From Phallus indusiatus (taxonomy: Eukaryota; Basidiomycota; Agaricomycetes; Phallales; Phallaceae), in contig JAQFWX010000088.1 of NCBI GenBank assembly GCA_027605045.1, forward strand, positions 1 through 64,000: a stretch of 64,000 nucleotides of DNA. Direction: 5' to 3'. This document shows, piece by piece, positions 24,551 through 36,489 of this stretch. Below the pieces are notes generated by a model. It was not told where the DNA came from. It worked only from the letters and a program-made list of their open reading frames with translations, and did not search any database. Position numbers and translations under genes: made by a program. Within the stretch, counting starts at the first letter, position 1. Each line of letters starts with the position of its first letter.

Positions 24551-25139
24551 TGTTCACAGCGTGCACACTTTGGGTCGTCCAGTAAATGGATGATGATTTT
24601 CATGCAAATGCTGCTCCATTTTATACCATAATTTTTCTGAAAGACTGAATTCAACGCATTCGAGTTTTCCCAAAGTTCAGCTCGCAAATCTTCACACACT
24701 ATGCCAAAAATAATTCATATCGAAGTCGCCCTATTTTGGTCGCATGTGTAGTTATTTCAAAGGCACATGGATAAATAATCTTTATATGCACGTTCTTCGA
24801 GTATGTCAACGAAAATTATAATCAGAAGCAGTAATGAGCAAGGGTCATACCAAAATGTAGAGGATATGTATAAACTCGAACCCCGTGATGAACCCGTTGG
24901 CGTGAGAAAGAGATTAAGACTGGCCGTTACCCGAGTTTGACGATAGTAACTCAGCCACTGACTGTGTTTACGCTCCCCAGAGTGATAAGAAGATTGAACA
25001 CGTTCGTTATAAATAAACTGTTTTTCCGATAAAAGGCAACCACGTTGATTCCAACCTTTACCTTGGATAGCTGTTATTTTCGTCCGTAAGCTTTCGGCAT
25101 GTCAGTTCATGCTTAAAATTTTGATCTTCTAATTTCTGT
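24551..25139. other. intergenic, promoter of the EEP gene
   Basis: AT-rich DNA upstream of the EEP start with a TATACCATAA-like site near 24622. No coding signal found. Confidence 0.4.
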
Positions 25140-25980
25140 AGATGGAGTTGGTAGATATTCTGCGACATTTTCGGAAAAATGACCTTAATTTCAGTTACGA
25201 AAATCAAGTCTCAGTCAGCAAACACCCTGAGGGGCGTGTATAACGTGTACTCGCCTTCCAAAAACGTCTCAAAGAATACTACTTTGGATGATTATTATCA
25301 TGCCATGTTCCGGTCCGAAAATTTTGGGTAATCAATCAAGAATTCGTCGAAGAGTAATGTTCCAGCCAGACACATTCGACGAAGAGGTAAACCCCCCGAT
25401 ACGTACTGTCAACTTCCATCCTCTTTCTCCGACTGGGAATAAGTTCCTTGTTGCTGTATCTTGTTGATGATCTCGCAACCCTAAATGTTGGACATGTTGC
25501 TAGCACGCATGATCTACGACTTCAACGCAATTTTAAGGTGGGGGTCTGCTCTTTCAAGTATGAAATGTAAGTACCTTTTAATCCTGTTGTAAACTTGCTA
25601 CGTCTCCAATTACCTCCTTGCGTTCATTCATCCAGGAGGCGACAGACGACCCCAGTATGCGGAAGACTAGCATCGATGAAGTTCCGGGTTCAAAAGGGTG
25701 CGATCCGAGTAACCCCAACTTCAATAGAGTTCTAGAGGCACCATGATCACAAACCATACACAGTGATCATCTGTGTGGCGTTGGTATGGCTTCCAAAACG
25801 CTTTAAATACTGGGCCAGTCGCCGGGTTGACCAAGTGGGGCTATACGGGCAACCAGGACTCTTCTCTTTCTTGGCATGGTCCACTGTATTGAATCTCTTG
25901 GCATGTGTGGCACCGCCGATCCTCTCTAATAAGTATAGGCTGTGGCGTGGCAGGAAGTCGACGTCCTGACCTTCCATGAG
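25140..25980 (+). pseudogene. unrecognised coding-like fragments, possible gene relic
   Basis: Several short open stretches on the + strand read like protein but are broken by stops. One opens at 25140 (MELVDILRHFRKND), one runs from 25300 (MPCSGPKILGNQ...) through TFDEEVNPPIRTVNF and LSPTGNKFLVAVS to TGA, one follows in a shifted frame (DDLATLNVGHVASTHDLR) up to a GTAAGT donor near 25566, and one starts at a CAG acceptor near 25636. A further open frame runs 25763-25969 with a hydrophobic stretch (FLAWSTVLNLLACVAPPIL). I do not recognise a family; the TVNFHPLS...KFLVAVS part is faintly WD40-like. Probably a decayed gene, possibly chance. Confidence 0.22.
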
Positions 25981-28245
25981 CCAACTCGGGAGAATGGCAA
26001 TGAATTGATAGGACCCCGGGCATTATCGATATGAACGTTTGTCTCTTTATGGAATTCACGTTTCGGTCCTGATGTCTCCCTCAGTATTGATGAACTGTAC
26101 GAGCAGAAAGTGTGACCTGGCTATACGAAGCAATTGGAAGGTATGGCATACCAATATCGCCAAACGGTTTGGGTTGATAAAAAGCACCTCAAGGCTTGAG
26201 AGTTGAGAGTTGATTTTACGGAGCAAGAGGCTAAAACCAGAGACTAACAAAGAAGAAGGCAAAAGCGTTCGCTGAACTCTGCCAATACTCGCAGGACGAA
26301 AGTAGAGATCTTCACCATAGAAGCAACGTCAGATATATTGGTGCATTGCTAGTCCCGGATTTCGCCTGCGACTAAAAGTTCTTAATTCCGTTCTTTAAGT
26401 CTACGTTTTGGATGAAAAAAGGCCCTATGGCAACTTGAACTTAGTACTCAGATTGTTTCCGCAAATTATGTAGAAGATACATACATTGTATGGGATATTC
26501 GACGCCCATAACCATAGCTATAACCGTACTCGAAAGCGGAATTGGGATAGTTGTTACATATATTTACGATTGATTGACAAGCTTGATGTCTGCCATATCA
26601 GGTTCCTGTTCTCGTCTCGGATAATCTCTCATGTTGCTGCGAGAACAATGCACACAAGTGTGGCCTGTGCATGTTTACACGCTCAAGCGTAATTTTAGAG
26701 GATCGATCTTGTTAACTGTTGAGTCTATGTAGTCATTTTATTGTATCATGCGGCAATCAGTAGAAATCGACACTTGACACCGGAGATTGACTCACCCGCA
26801 TAAACTCGTATCCACGAGCTTCACTCCGTTAATTGTCAATCCATGGCGACAACGAATAGCATGATTACTTTGTCATGCAGATCGCGTCGATTTGACAGAT
26901 GCAACCGAAGAGCGATTGATATTGATACAAAAAAGTTGATTGCGAAAACTTTAGGCACGCGACTTGTCACGATGACTAAGCCCAGTCACTTGAGCTTGTC
27001 AGTGGAGCATAAGATTTACTTTCTCTTTCATTTTAGAACCCTCCTTAATCTTAATAGATATGAGAATAAATTGATTCATTCTTCAACAACACATGACATC
27101 GACGAGAAAGGAAATAACACTAGGAAGCTAAAAAAAGGGGTAAGGAATCGGGATGGGAGGAGAACGAAAGCACCAGGAGATGAATCAATGCAGGAAAGGA
27201 GACCAAGTGATGAAGACACAAAAGAGGAGAGACTAAAAATGAAACGGGTGGATGTGAAGACAAAAGGGGAAAGTGAATGAGGAAGGAAATGTGAAGAAAA
27301 AGATCTGAGAGGAAAAAACCAAGGGCTACTAGACCAGATGAATAATGAGATATGCAATAAGAGTACAATTATTTAACAGACAACACAGCCGACAAGACAG
27401 ACAGACAGGTAGACAGACAGACAGGTAAGGAGACAGATGAGACAGATGAGCGGAAGCGCTTGGATCCTTTGACTTTGATCTTTCGGGTGGTGACAGAAGA
27501 CAGAGTCCGAGGATTAAAAGCTGCAATTAAGCAATAAAAATGGGCAAGGGATAGAGAAAGGAAACCAGAGAAACAAAATTGACCAGAAGCAAGACCGACG
27601 GTGAAAAGGAAATCTATGAATGGGTGTCCGAGGCTAGCCTAGTCAATTGCATATGCGATGCATTCGTGTTAAGGTAGCGTCGTGAATCCAAGTGGGGTTT
27701 TGGGAGGAATGATGGGACACGTCACAAGAATGTCGAAAGTATGATGTAGCAAATCCTTCCATCATTGATTGTGGTATGTGGGTGTATAAGTTCGGGCGAT
27801 AACGGTAATGAATCCATCCATCCATTCATCCAATGATCTGTCCTTTTGAACGTGGTGAGTTTATATGTGCGGGCTCTTGAGACCAGAAAGGAAATGCGAA
27901 GGAACGAGACATGATGCATGGGACAGAAATGAAGGACAGTTCCGGATGGATACAAGCAGTATTTTGATGAGAGCAAGACCGGAGACAAGCGAATACAATT
28001 CAAACAGGTGCGGAATGATCTCATTGATCGAAGACAACAAGGTGAAATACAGGATATTGAGGAGTAATGGACAGATATGTGGTCGATGAGTGGTATGGCC
28101 CACGGGACAACAGGTACGTTTCAGATGATGGCTTTTACATGTCGATTATACACTTGGCCTGAGGGGCTATGAATGCAACAGAGACAGATCTGACCCATGT
28201 ACGTTAAGCATAGAAAGAAGAACCACATAGTAAAATACTACATAC
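25981..28245. other. gene-poor region
   Basis: No supported gene. 26.9-28.1 kb is purine-rich on the + strand, so antisense frames read as Ser/Leu-rich noise. Short tandem repeats occur (see 27388-27450; also TCCA repeats near 27814-27833). Part may be the 3' region of the gene ending at 28246. Confidence 0.4.
27388..27450. repeat. GACA tetranucleotide microsatellite
   Basis: Imperfect (GACA)n with interspersed GACAG/GGTA units: ACAAGACAGACAGACAGG, then TAGACAGACAGACAGG, then AGACAGATGAGACAGATGAG. Ordinary simple sequence. Confidence 0.7.
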
Positions 28246-29748
28246 TCATTCCAGTTTTCTTTTTTTTGAAACCCTTCCACTACGTCTAACTTCGGGTGGT
28301 ATAACAACGGACATTCCTTCGGGTGGTCCAAAATCATGATTGTCTAATTCGTCTTCAACGTCATTATCATAAGAATGTGGACGCTTCTGTGGTGATTTGG
28401 CCCTGCCAGCCCTTGATATCACTGCTCCGGATCCGTCCGTTTGCGACGGCGGCGGGGACTGAGACGATTGCTTTTCTGCTTCCTCATTTTCTTTGCCTTG
28501 GGAAGCCTTTATTACAGCAACATTGGAAGGATTAAGCAGCGGAGATAGAAGTTCATTAGATTTTGCATTGAGGTGATTCCCAGTCGCTGCCGGTTCAGTA
28601 TCACCAGATTCCACGTTGGCATCTCCATCTATGGACAACCCATCGGTGAACCTTTGATCGGATTTCCGAAAGCCATCATCGGAAGATTGTCGGGATGAAG
28701 CTAACGTAGAAGATGTCGACGAGGCTCTGCCAAGGGTCGTGCGAGGTGTACTGAGTTCCGGTGACGAGATTTTCTCTTCGGAGGTGTGAGGTTTTTGTCG
28801 AGAAGCGAGAGGATAAGCTTCATTGGCGACGGGCTGAAGCTCAGACTTTCGCTTCTCAGCTGAATCTTGGGTTGTGGTAGGCTGAGGTTCAGAGCCACTA
28901 GCGGGTGCAGGAGCCGTTTCTTCGGCATCGACGGTTCCACCCATGGCTGGATCCTCAAGAACCTCGGGATCATAGTCTGGGGTCTGGTCAGCTGGAGAGC
29001 GCCGCCTTGTTCGACGTGATCTGGCTTGGGAACGAGTTGTTAATCTAGTAGAGGGTTTGGGCGTAGTCTCATCGGCAGGGGCAGATTTACCGACTTTTGC
29101 CGAATTAGCGTCATTAGATCCTGTAGCTTGGTTATTTGCAGAAGCAGAAGTAGCGTATCTCCCATTATTCGAGGAGCGAGCTGTAGTCCGAGCCCTTTTC
29201 CGGGGAGGTGAATCATAATCGTCGAGGAGGAGGAGATCGTACGCAGAATCGTTAGGGCGTGTAGCTACACGTGAAGTGCGTTTTGGGTGTTCGCCACGAA
29301 TAGAGGAAACAGCGGCAGCTGCAGCCGAACGAGTCGTTACACCGACATGGTTTGCACGGGACTCATCAGCCATGCGAGCGTAGAATTCGTTATAAGCGGC
29401 TTCGCGTAACGCAATGCGTTTATCGCGCTGGATGATTTCGGCTCGAGTTTCTTTGTAAAGATAAATATTTCGGTGAGATGATGCTGTTATGCGAGACCAA
29501 GGAAAGTGAGGGGGATATGGCTGGAATAGCCGGTGTGGGGCGGATGGGGACATGGATTGGATGGAGGGTTGATTTGTGGATAACAATGTAGAAGAGAGAG
29601 AGGAAGTTGAAGCTGATGACGAGCAGGATGATTCCTGCATCGATGACAATGGCGGTGGTAGCGATGGAGCCAACACGAGGCATGATCTCCCATCGTATAG
29701 TTTCGTGAGGGAATAAGTCAGCCTTGGTTTACGAGAATTGCTCGGCAT
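28246..29748 (-). CDS. hypothetical basic/Ser-rich protein, probably nuclear
   Basis: A single open frame without introns from ATG 29748 (MPSNSRKPRLTYSL) to TGA 28246: 500 residues. I do not recognise the family. The N-terminal ~75 residues are Ser/Pro-rich. There is one conserved-looking helical block (YLYKETRAEIIQRDKR...YNEFYARMADES), probably coiled coil. It is followed by basic clusters that look like nuclear localisation signals (PPRKRART, RSRRTRRRSP) and a last segment RRSGRVSKKRKLE. The middle is disordered and rich in Ser, Thr, Glu and Pro. The frame stays open upstream to 30129, but that would overlap the UTP25 start, so 29748 is preferred. Divergent from UTP25 with 386 bases between. 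Chromatin or transcription roles are possible but unsupported. Confidence 0.72.
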   Translation of the reverse strand: MPSNSRKPRLTYSLTKLYDGRSCLVLAPSLPPPLSSMQESSCSSSASTSSLSSTLLSTNQPSIQSMSPSAPHRLFQPYPPHFPWSRITASSHRNIYLYKETRAEIIQRDKRIALREAAYNEFYARMADESRANHVGVTTRSAAAAAVSSIRGEHPKRTSRVATRPNDSAYDLLLLDDYDSPPRKRARTTARSSNNGRYATSASANNQATGSNDANSAKVGKSAPADETTPKPSTRLTTRSQARSRRTRRRSPADQTPDYDPEVLEDPAMGGTVDAEETAPAPASGSEPQPTTTQDSAEKRKSELQPVANEAYPLASRQKPHTSEEKISSPELSTPRTTLGRASSTSSTLASSRQSSDDGFRKSDQRFTDGLSIDGDANVESGDTEPAATGNHLNAKSNELLSPLLNPSNVAVIKASQGKENEEAEKQSSQSPPPSQTDGSGAVISRAGRAKSPQKRPHSYDNDVEDELDNHDFGPPEGMSVVIPPEVRRSGRVSKKRKLE

Positions 29749-30134
29749 TGCTGTAGGGCACAGCGATGAGAGTGGGGGTGCGTAAATATGAAAGGGAAGT
29801 TGCGCTAGAGGATGGCAAAGGGGAAGGGGGGCACTGAGCTGAACGATGGGAAGCGGTGGGCGGGGAGAGGGGAAAAGAAAGGAAGTAATGAAGGAGACGG
29901 TGGGCGGAGCAGCCGATAAACGTCGGGGGATCCTCAGAGACGGCGGCGGCGATGAGGAGGACAGCGAACGGAACGACCTGGAGAGGGGGACGATGGCGGA
30001 GAAGAGAGAGGCAGGAGCGAGTGACAAGTCAAAGCGAACGACACATTCTTTTTTGCAGGTGAATGTCATCACGTGACACTCATCATCGTGCCGTCTCGCG
30101 TCGCCGTACCGAGTTTTTTCAGACCACACTCGCC
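29749..30134. promoter_or_regulatory. bidirectional promoter with CACGTG E-box
   Basis: 386 bases separate the ATGs of the basic protein (-) and UTP25 (+). A TCACGTGA E-box core (CACGTG at 30070-30075) lies about 60 bases before the UTP25 ATG. bHLH factors such as Cbf1 bind CACGTG in fungi. Arrangement and motif are seen; joint regulation is inferred. Confidence 0.4.
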
Positions 30135-32607
30135 ATGGAAGACATAAACGATATCAAAACACAATTATTGACTCTTCTGAACGCCTCGGCCTCAAAGAGG
30201 CAAAAGGAATTCACTGAGGAGACTCCTTTGGGGCCCGTCACAAAGAAAAGGGCGAGAAAAAGCCCAACACCGCCTCCAGAACCACTGCAAGCTGCAGATG
30301 ACGAAAATCCCACTCAAGTCGATGAGGAAGAAGTCCCTTCAGATCACGAACAAGACAGTAAGTGCATTTATCGAAGGGAAATCCCTGTTTTACAACCTCT
30401 CATGCTTTGAATTCAGCTACTGAAACGGTCTACAAAACGCACTTTGGCGCAGAAACAAAACTACTATCCGACACCGTTAGAGAAGCCGTCAATCAAAATA
30501 AATGGAGTAAATCTACACTAAAACGAGGGAAACTGGGTGTCTCAGTACTCTCTATTCCCGAAACATCCCAAAGCAGCGTTGAGGACAGCGTATCAATCCC
30601 AGAAAAACTTCGCTCAGCTTACGACGCCCGAGCAACCAAACTATCATCCGGTAGGTCATATCAGTATTTTCTGTGTCGTTGTTGAGTCTTTCAACCTCCA
30701 CATTTTTAGCCGATAATCAATTTCAAGCTGATGTGTTGAACACTCTTTCTCGCTACCAAGACCTTTTCATCGGCCGGACAGAACTGAAAAACAATGCCAT
30801 CACTCGCGATGCCATTTCTCTTCATGCACTGAACCATATATTCAAGTATATTTGTTTACAAAAGTCTTTCTATTACCGCGAGCTAACCAAATACTGATAT
30901 CAGCATCCGTCGCCGTGTACTAAAAAACAATGAACGTATTCACCACTCGCAAAACGACACTGCAGTTGACCCACCACCGGATATTCAAGATCAAGGCTTT
31001 ACTCGTCCCTCGATTCTCATTCTTCTTCCCTTCCGATCAAGTGTCCACCGATGGGGAGAGTCCATTCTATCCCATCTCCCAAATCACCAAGTTGAGAACC
31101 GTTCACGGTTCGTATCCGAGTTTACCCTTCCATCAGGGACAGTGGATAAACTTGCCACCGCCGAACCAGGAACATATCCTGCAGATCATGTAGACACTTT
31201 CAAAGGCAACGTGGATGACAACTTCAGAGTGGGCGTGAAAGTTACAAAGAAGGCAGTCAAACTGTTTTCGGGCTTTTATCAATCCGATGTTATCCTTGCA
31301 AGCCCTTTGGGGCTGAGAATGGTTATCGAACGGGACAAGTAAGTGTTTTTATTGCAGAACGTGATTGTGTTATGTTGACTGGTGGCGTTGTGATAGTAAC
31401 GCCGATTTTCTTTCTTCCATCGAAGTCCTCATTATGGATCAGGTCAATGTTCTTACCATGCAGAATTGGGATCACGTTATAGTAGGCTTCGTGGTATAGC
31501 AATACAACCAATACTAATCTCGTTGCTAGTTTATCCTCGACCGCTTAAACCAGCTACCAAAAGAAGCTCGTGACGCAGACTTTTCTCGAATAAAGCCCTG
31601 GTATCTTGATGGATAGTACGCACCAACTCGTACTCAGCGTATTTCACTCCCTAACTTAGTCCCATCTAGCGCATCATACCTCCGTCAATCCATTCTCTTG
31701 TCACCCTTCGAAACACCAGAAATGCGGGCGGTTTATAATAGACACTGCAAGAATGTCGCCGGAAAGTTGAAAACCGAATGCTTCTGGAAGCCAGTCAACG
31801 TCCCAGAAGGCGTAGACCAGGTATTCTTTTCATGTTCTCAACGATCCAAGAATACACGTACTGAATGTTTATACAGAAATTCTTGAACTTTGAATGCCCT
31901 TCACATACTCAAGAGCCGAATAAACGTTTCGAGTATTTCACTACACAAGTTCGTATCATCAGTGAAACCGGAATGGACCGTAAAGCTGATTTGATCTGCT
32001 CAGGTCCTTCCTCCGATTCTCAAATCAGCCGTACAAAGCACAAACCTAGTCATTTTCATATCATCCTCATTCGATTTCATACGTATTAAGAATTACCTTC
32101 GCAAACAACCGGATCTCTCCGACGCCGTCACCGTTCTCTCAGAGTGCGCTTCTTCCAATCTCAAGCATATCCCGAATCGTATCTGACAAATTAAAACCCT
32201 TTTTAGATATTCAACAAACCAAGACATATCCCGTGCCCGACAAGCGTTCTTCAGCGGTGGAAAACGGATCTTATTGATGAGCGAGCGGTTTCATTTCTTC
32301 AGAAGGTAAATAGTCCTTTGGTATTCTCGCATCCGGCAACGTGCCCAGCAATTGCCTGAACCCGGTATTGATTTACTTCCGCTCCCGTTTCCCCTTTAGG
32401 TACCGCATTCGTGCTATCCGCAATATCATATTCTACGGTCTTCCGGACCACGCACAATTCTACTCTGAATTGCTATCGTATCCATTCTTAGACGACGGCG
32501 TTCAGTCAAGCGATGTTTTGTGCTGGTCTTTATATTGCAAATACGATTTGATGAAATTGGAACGGATAGTTGGGAGTGTGAATGGGAAAAAGATGATTGA
32601 GCAATGA
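30135..32607 (+). CDS. UTP25: U3 snoRNA-associated protein 25 (small-subunit processome)
   Basis: Eleven exons join in perfect phase to 622 residues: 30135-30357, 30417-30650, 30710-30845, 30904-31338, 31397-31481, 31530-31615, 31670-31820, 31877-31948, 32004-32143, 32207-32305 and 32400-32607. After an acidic, Lys-rich N terminus come the UTP25/Def signatures: SRYQDLFIGRT, LHALNHIFNIRRRVLKNN, QGFTRPSILILLPF, NFRVGVKVTKKAVKLFSGF, SDVILASPLGLR, FLSSIEVLIMDQ, DFSRIKPWYLDG, SERFHFFRRYRIR and IIFYGLPDHAQFYSEL. The fold resembles DEAD-box helicases but lacks the canonical ATPase motifs, as is known for this family. It works in the nucleolus on 18S pre-rRNA processing. A start at an upstream in-frame ATG (30063) is possible; 30135 has the better context (GCCATGG). 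Confidence 0.95.
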
Positions 32608-33219
32608 TGAGATTATAAGATGTTGATTTGTCACGTAATGTAAACTCTTCCGCCTTTGTTTTCGCCTTTATATCTTATTACCATAAGAGATTTTCAGATT
32701 GTACTACATTTGGGTATCGTGCATGCTTTCGATGTATTCACCGTTTTGTTTTGATGGATCTCCTTTATCGATTTTGTGTGAACATACACATCTGCAGGAT
32801 CGATCAGCATTAACGCGTATGTCGCGTGTTGACGGCGCATGTGGCAAATCAGTGAATCAAGATCTCTTGTACCAACCTGCCGATGAGCCGATTTGGAAAT
32901 ACTATCCTTGTGATCCGACTTGCGTCTTATCTAAGCGGCGCTCACGCCGACTAACAAAAAGTTGATGCGAACATAAAAAAAAACTATTGGTGCATACGTG
33001 AAGCGTTTCGATGACCGATCGGCGGTGAGCTTGACTCGTGAGTAGACGGCAATTGGTCTCGGGCTGTGGAAACAGAGCTCGGCTGCGCCTTGCGCGCACT
33101 GCAGCGGTATACTGATTATATATGTAAACTTAATTGACCGTGCACAATGTTTTGATTGTTGCACGTTGAATTGTTTTACTTAGGTTGACGCTCGGTCATG
33201 CAGGAGAAAGAACAAAAAG
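32608..33219. other. intergenic
   Basis: 3' region of UTP25 followed by unassigned DNA up to the left border of the inverted duplication. Short frames here show no motif. Confidence 0.45.
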
Positions 33220-34556
33220 TGAGGTCCGTTTCAAGCATTTCGATAAAATTGAGGTAATGCCCGCGTTAAATTACATACATGCTTCATTCTAACATTAAAA
33301 CGCAAGGCTTGAGGCTAATTATGAACATACCAGTCCAAAGGGAATACACGTTACAGGAATTATAGATAATATGAGACCTTCATTAGGTGATTCGGATGAA
33401 TATTATCTATTATAACAACAGATAACAACCCAACTCAGTGCATTTGCATCCGTCCTGTGCACCGCATTGAATACCCTGACTTGCCCGAACGAACGAACGA
33501 ACGGTCAGCTCTTCATATAAAACACCTTACACTTATGCCATTCTTACAGTCACGTTATTACGCTATTTGAACGGTCTATTCTCATGAGGTACATTATCTC
33601 CTTTTTAATAACCCTATCCCCAATCATCTCCCTATCTCATGCCTATTCTGGGAGAGTCGTCCATGAAAAGCGGGATTCTTTGCCAGAAAATTCGATGAGA
33701 GCGTAAGATTTCATTTCGTAATGCATAATATTTTTCTCATCTCTCTTTTTGTAGAATCGTGGATATCCAGATATCTCTGTAAATGGGTATGCCCCATCAT
33801 TGTAATTCTCATAGATCTGACTAAAAAACTCGTAGTTGTCAGCATACGATAGCCGTAAGTTTTTCGTTTTTCGATATGGTGTATAGTAAAATATGGGTTT
33901 ACATATGAATACAACCAGGTGAATGGCGGATTCACGACTGAACTTCCGCCTCAACACCAATCTTCGCTTCTATGATCACAGCTATTAATGATGCTAGAAG
34001 GAAAATTGGGAAAGGCACTGTCGGATTCATAAACCCCGTGGTAAGTGATTCTTCGGGCATTCGTGCTATTATTCATACCAGACAACCTTTCCTTTTTTAG
34101 ATATACTCTTCAAAGTTTCAAGACGCTTTTAATGATATAACAGACGGAAGTAATCCCAATTGCGGTGAGTTTTCGGTTTCTTTCCGGTTTCTTTGTAAAG
34201 GAGCACTTACTGAAATGGGTAATGCAGGCACTGGTGGCTTTGTTGCGTAAGAATAAATTTGCAATCCCGGATGTACATGAACTTACATTAATCTATAGAG
34301 CTGAAGGATGGGATCCAGTTACTGGGCTAGGAACACCTAATTTCTCCAGGATGCTTGATTTATGGCTACAATTGCCGTGATTTTTCGGCTAAGAAATTTG
34401 TTTTTGTTTTGCGACGTGGATGATGTTATTATTTATTGTGATTATTTATATGAAATTTGGCGAGCTCCATATTATTAGACTTACATATTGGGCTATTTTG
34501 GGTTATGCGCAGAATCTCATTTGCGAGTTGAGACACCCTGATTTTTGTTTGAATAC
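33220..34556 (+). repeat. arm B of the inverted duplication (internally deleted)
   Basis: About 1.34 kb similar to 15028-11637 read on the other strand. It includes about 360 bases of promoter-side flank (shared CATACATGCTTCATTCTAACA, GAACGAACGA repeats and a TATAAAA site near 33515) and about 170 bases of 3' flank. Roughly 2.1 kb of the source gene is missing. Homologous introns are kept, so this is a DNA duplication, not a retrocopy. Borders estimated by eye. Confidence 0.75.
33585..34380 (+). pseudogene. sedolisin (S53) deletion relic
   Basis: Begins with a near copy of the sedolisin signal peptide and first prodomain residues (ATG at 33585, ending LPEN). At about 33690-33700 it jumps straight to DNA matching the donor after the NKS exon, so the rest of the prodomain, the catalytic Glu/Asp exon and the SGDSGVG exon are gone. 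The remaining 3' exons follow in order, with their introns, to a stop at 34378-34380 (C terminus MLDLWLQLP identical in type). The exon that carries the nucleophile Ser in the full copy has lost about ten bases, removing GTSASAP and breaking the frame. Clearly non-functional as a protease. Confidence 0.82.
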
Positions 34557-35034
34557 TGGTAGCTAACTAGTCACAGATGTATGCTGAATAACTATTTATC
34601 TTCTCAGTTTCTGGTCAGGCTTTCCTTATAGGGAAGCTTCATGACGAAGATAACTTGAAGGTTGAAAGAGCAAGTCGTTTTCGGGTATATGCGGCGGGGA
34701 TTTTGACTCGAGTCTCGGATAAATATCTCCGGCTATCCATCCAGTTTCAGTTAGCGTTCAGAAGTCCGTATAGAGGTATTCCAAGTCGATAAAATGACAC
34801 AGAGGCATTATCCTGAAAATTCGCTATACATCATTCGCTGCATATACGTGCTGTACTGTATTTACGTCAGTCGTCCAATCACCAGTCGACTACTCACATG
34901 ACCAATTGAACGATGTGCTTTTCTCCTCGGGCCGATCCCGGGACCCGTTGCACTGTTCCGCCTTACTTAAAGAGTCGAATCAGCGCACATCGATTAAGTA
35001 TCATCGGTCGCGAACTCACAGCGTGAAAGCTGCA
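34557..35034. other. intergenic, SDR promoter
   Basis: Promoter region of the short-chain dehydrogenase. No gene seen. The in-frame upstream ATG at 34906 would add a non-conserved basic extension and is not used. Confidence 0.4.
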
Positions 35035-36377
35035 ATGTCCGATTCTACTTACACTTACGAAACGTTCAGAGCTCAGAACTTGTTTGATGTCAGTGGTTGG
35101 GTTGTTGTAGGTAAAATGCTATTGACACCTTGAAAATTTGAACCACACGAATTCTGATACTTCATTTTTTAGTGACGGGAGGTGGAACAGGATTGGGATT
35201 GATAGCTGCTCAAACATTTCTTGCGAACGGTGCATCGAGAGTGTGTGAGAGAAACGCTCTCTTACAGCTGATCCACTCGTATTAACCAACGGTTTCAGAT
35301 ATAACTGGTCGACGTTCGGAGACGCTTGAAACAGCTCGTGCGAGCTATAATGGACCTGGAGAAATAGTTCCTTTTGTGGGAGATGTAACGAAGAAAGAAG
35401 ATATCCAAGGTACTCCGGCACTTTATCCAGAAGGAACTACATCATCTAATCCTTATGACATACATAGCTCTAGTTGCATTTATCAAACAGAAAGGCGACG
35501 CACATGTCAATCTTCTCATAAACAATGCGGCTGTAGGCGGTGTCAAGAACGATTTTTTCAAGAAAACAACTCCAGAAGAAGTATCTGAGTCTTTATTCGC
35601 TTCTACATTCGAAGAGTGGAATACGACGCTGCATCTCAACGCCACTGCTATATTTTTCATGGCTGGTAAGCTAATTATTGATATAACACGAATACGTCAA
35701 TAAAAATTAACTTCGCAATAACAGCTGGATTACTCCCTTTACTCGCGGCAGCACGCAACAAATTTCCGACCCCAGGCTGTATAATAAACGTCTCTTCAAT
35801 GTCCGGAATGACCAAACAATCTCAGGTACGTGTGATTCCATACATATGCACCAAACAACTCACAGTGTACGTGCGTCAGGGCGGTCAATTTGCATACAAT
35901 GCTTCGAAGTGAATTATCTTCATCAACTTGATCTCAGAAAACTAATCGCAACTTTTGAAAATACCAAACAGAGCAGCTACAATCTCGCTAACTCAACAAT
36001 TAGCATACGAATTTCGAAACCCCGAATTGAACGTACGTGTTAACACTGTAGCACCTGGATTTTTCCCTTCAGAGGTGAGTAGTCGTGATTTTTAATCAGC
36101 CATAACATAACCCGCCTCCTACAGATGACTCCCGCCAAAATATTCTCTCCCGACCCCGAAATCACGAGATCACAATGGGGTGTTCCGCTAGGTAGAATCG
36201 GTACGTACATGTACTCTTTTCGGTTTTCTCTTCCCACACATAGGTCCTAAACCCGTTTCTCTTCCTACAGGAAATCCTAAAGAATACGCACAAGCAATTC
36301 TTGCATTAGCATCTGACACATACATAAACGGAAGTGTACTTCTTGTTGATGGAGGATGGTTGTTAGAGCAGTCTTGA
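35035..36377 (+). CDS. classical short-chain dehydrogenase/reductase (SDR)
   Basis: Nine exons (35035-35110, 35173-35244, 35299-35409, 35468-35665, 35725-35825, 35880-35908, 35972-36074, 36125-36200, 36271-36377) join in frame to 290 residues. The Rossmann cofactor loop TGGGTGLG follows VSGWVVVV; then VYITGRR (Arg after beta-2 suggests NADP(H)), GDVTKKEDI, the NNA motif in LLINNAAVGG, a Ser-rich INVSSMSG holding the catalytic Ser, and the YxxxK pair in FAYNASKAA. It ends with NTVAPGFFPSEMTP and GSVLLVDGGWLLEQS, as in the classical family. Soluble oxidoreductase; the substrate is unknown. There is no targeting signal. All catalytic residues are present. Confidence 0.93.
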
Positions 36378-36489
36378 GTAAAGCTTGTTCGACGCAGCAT
36401 GTGTTATTTGTATTTAAATGTTCTTTCTGTCACTGATGTACAAACAAACGGGATGAACAACCAGATCCGCACATAAATTCAGGTGTACA

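Noticed and set aside
27076..27368. Overlapping - strand frames rich in Ser, Leu and Phe
   Set aside because: They are the complement of purine-rich DNA; two frames look equally 'good', which argues against either.
33585..34380. Sedolisin relic as a retrocopy
   Set aside because: Introns and promoter flank are retained, so it arose by DNA duplication and deletion.
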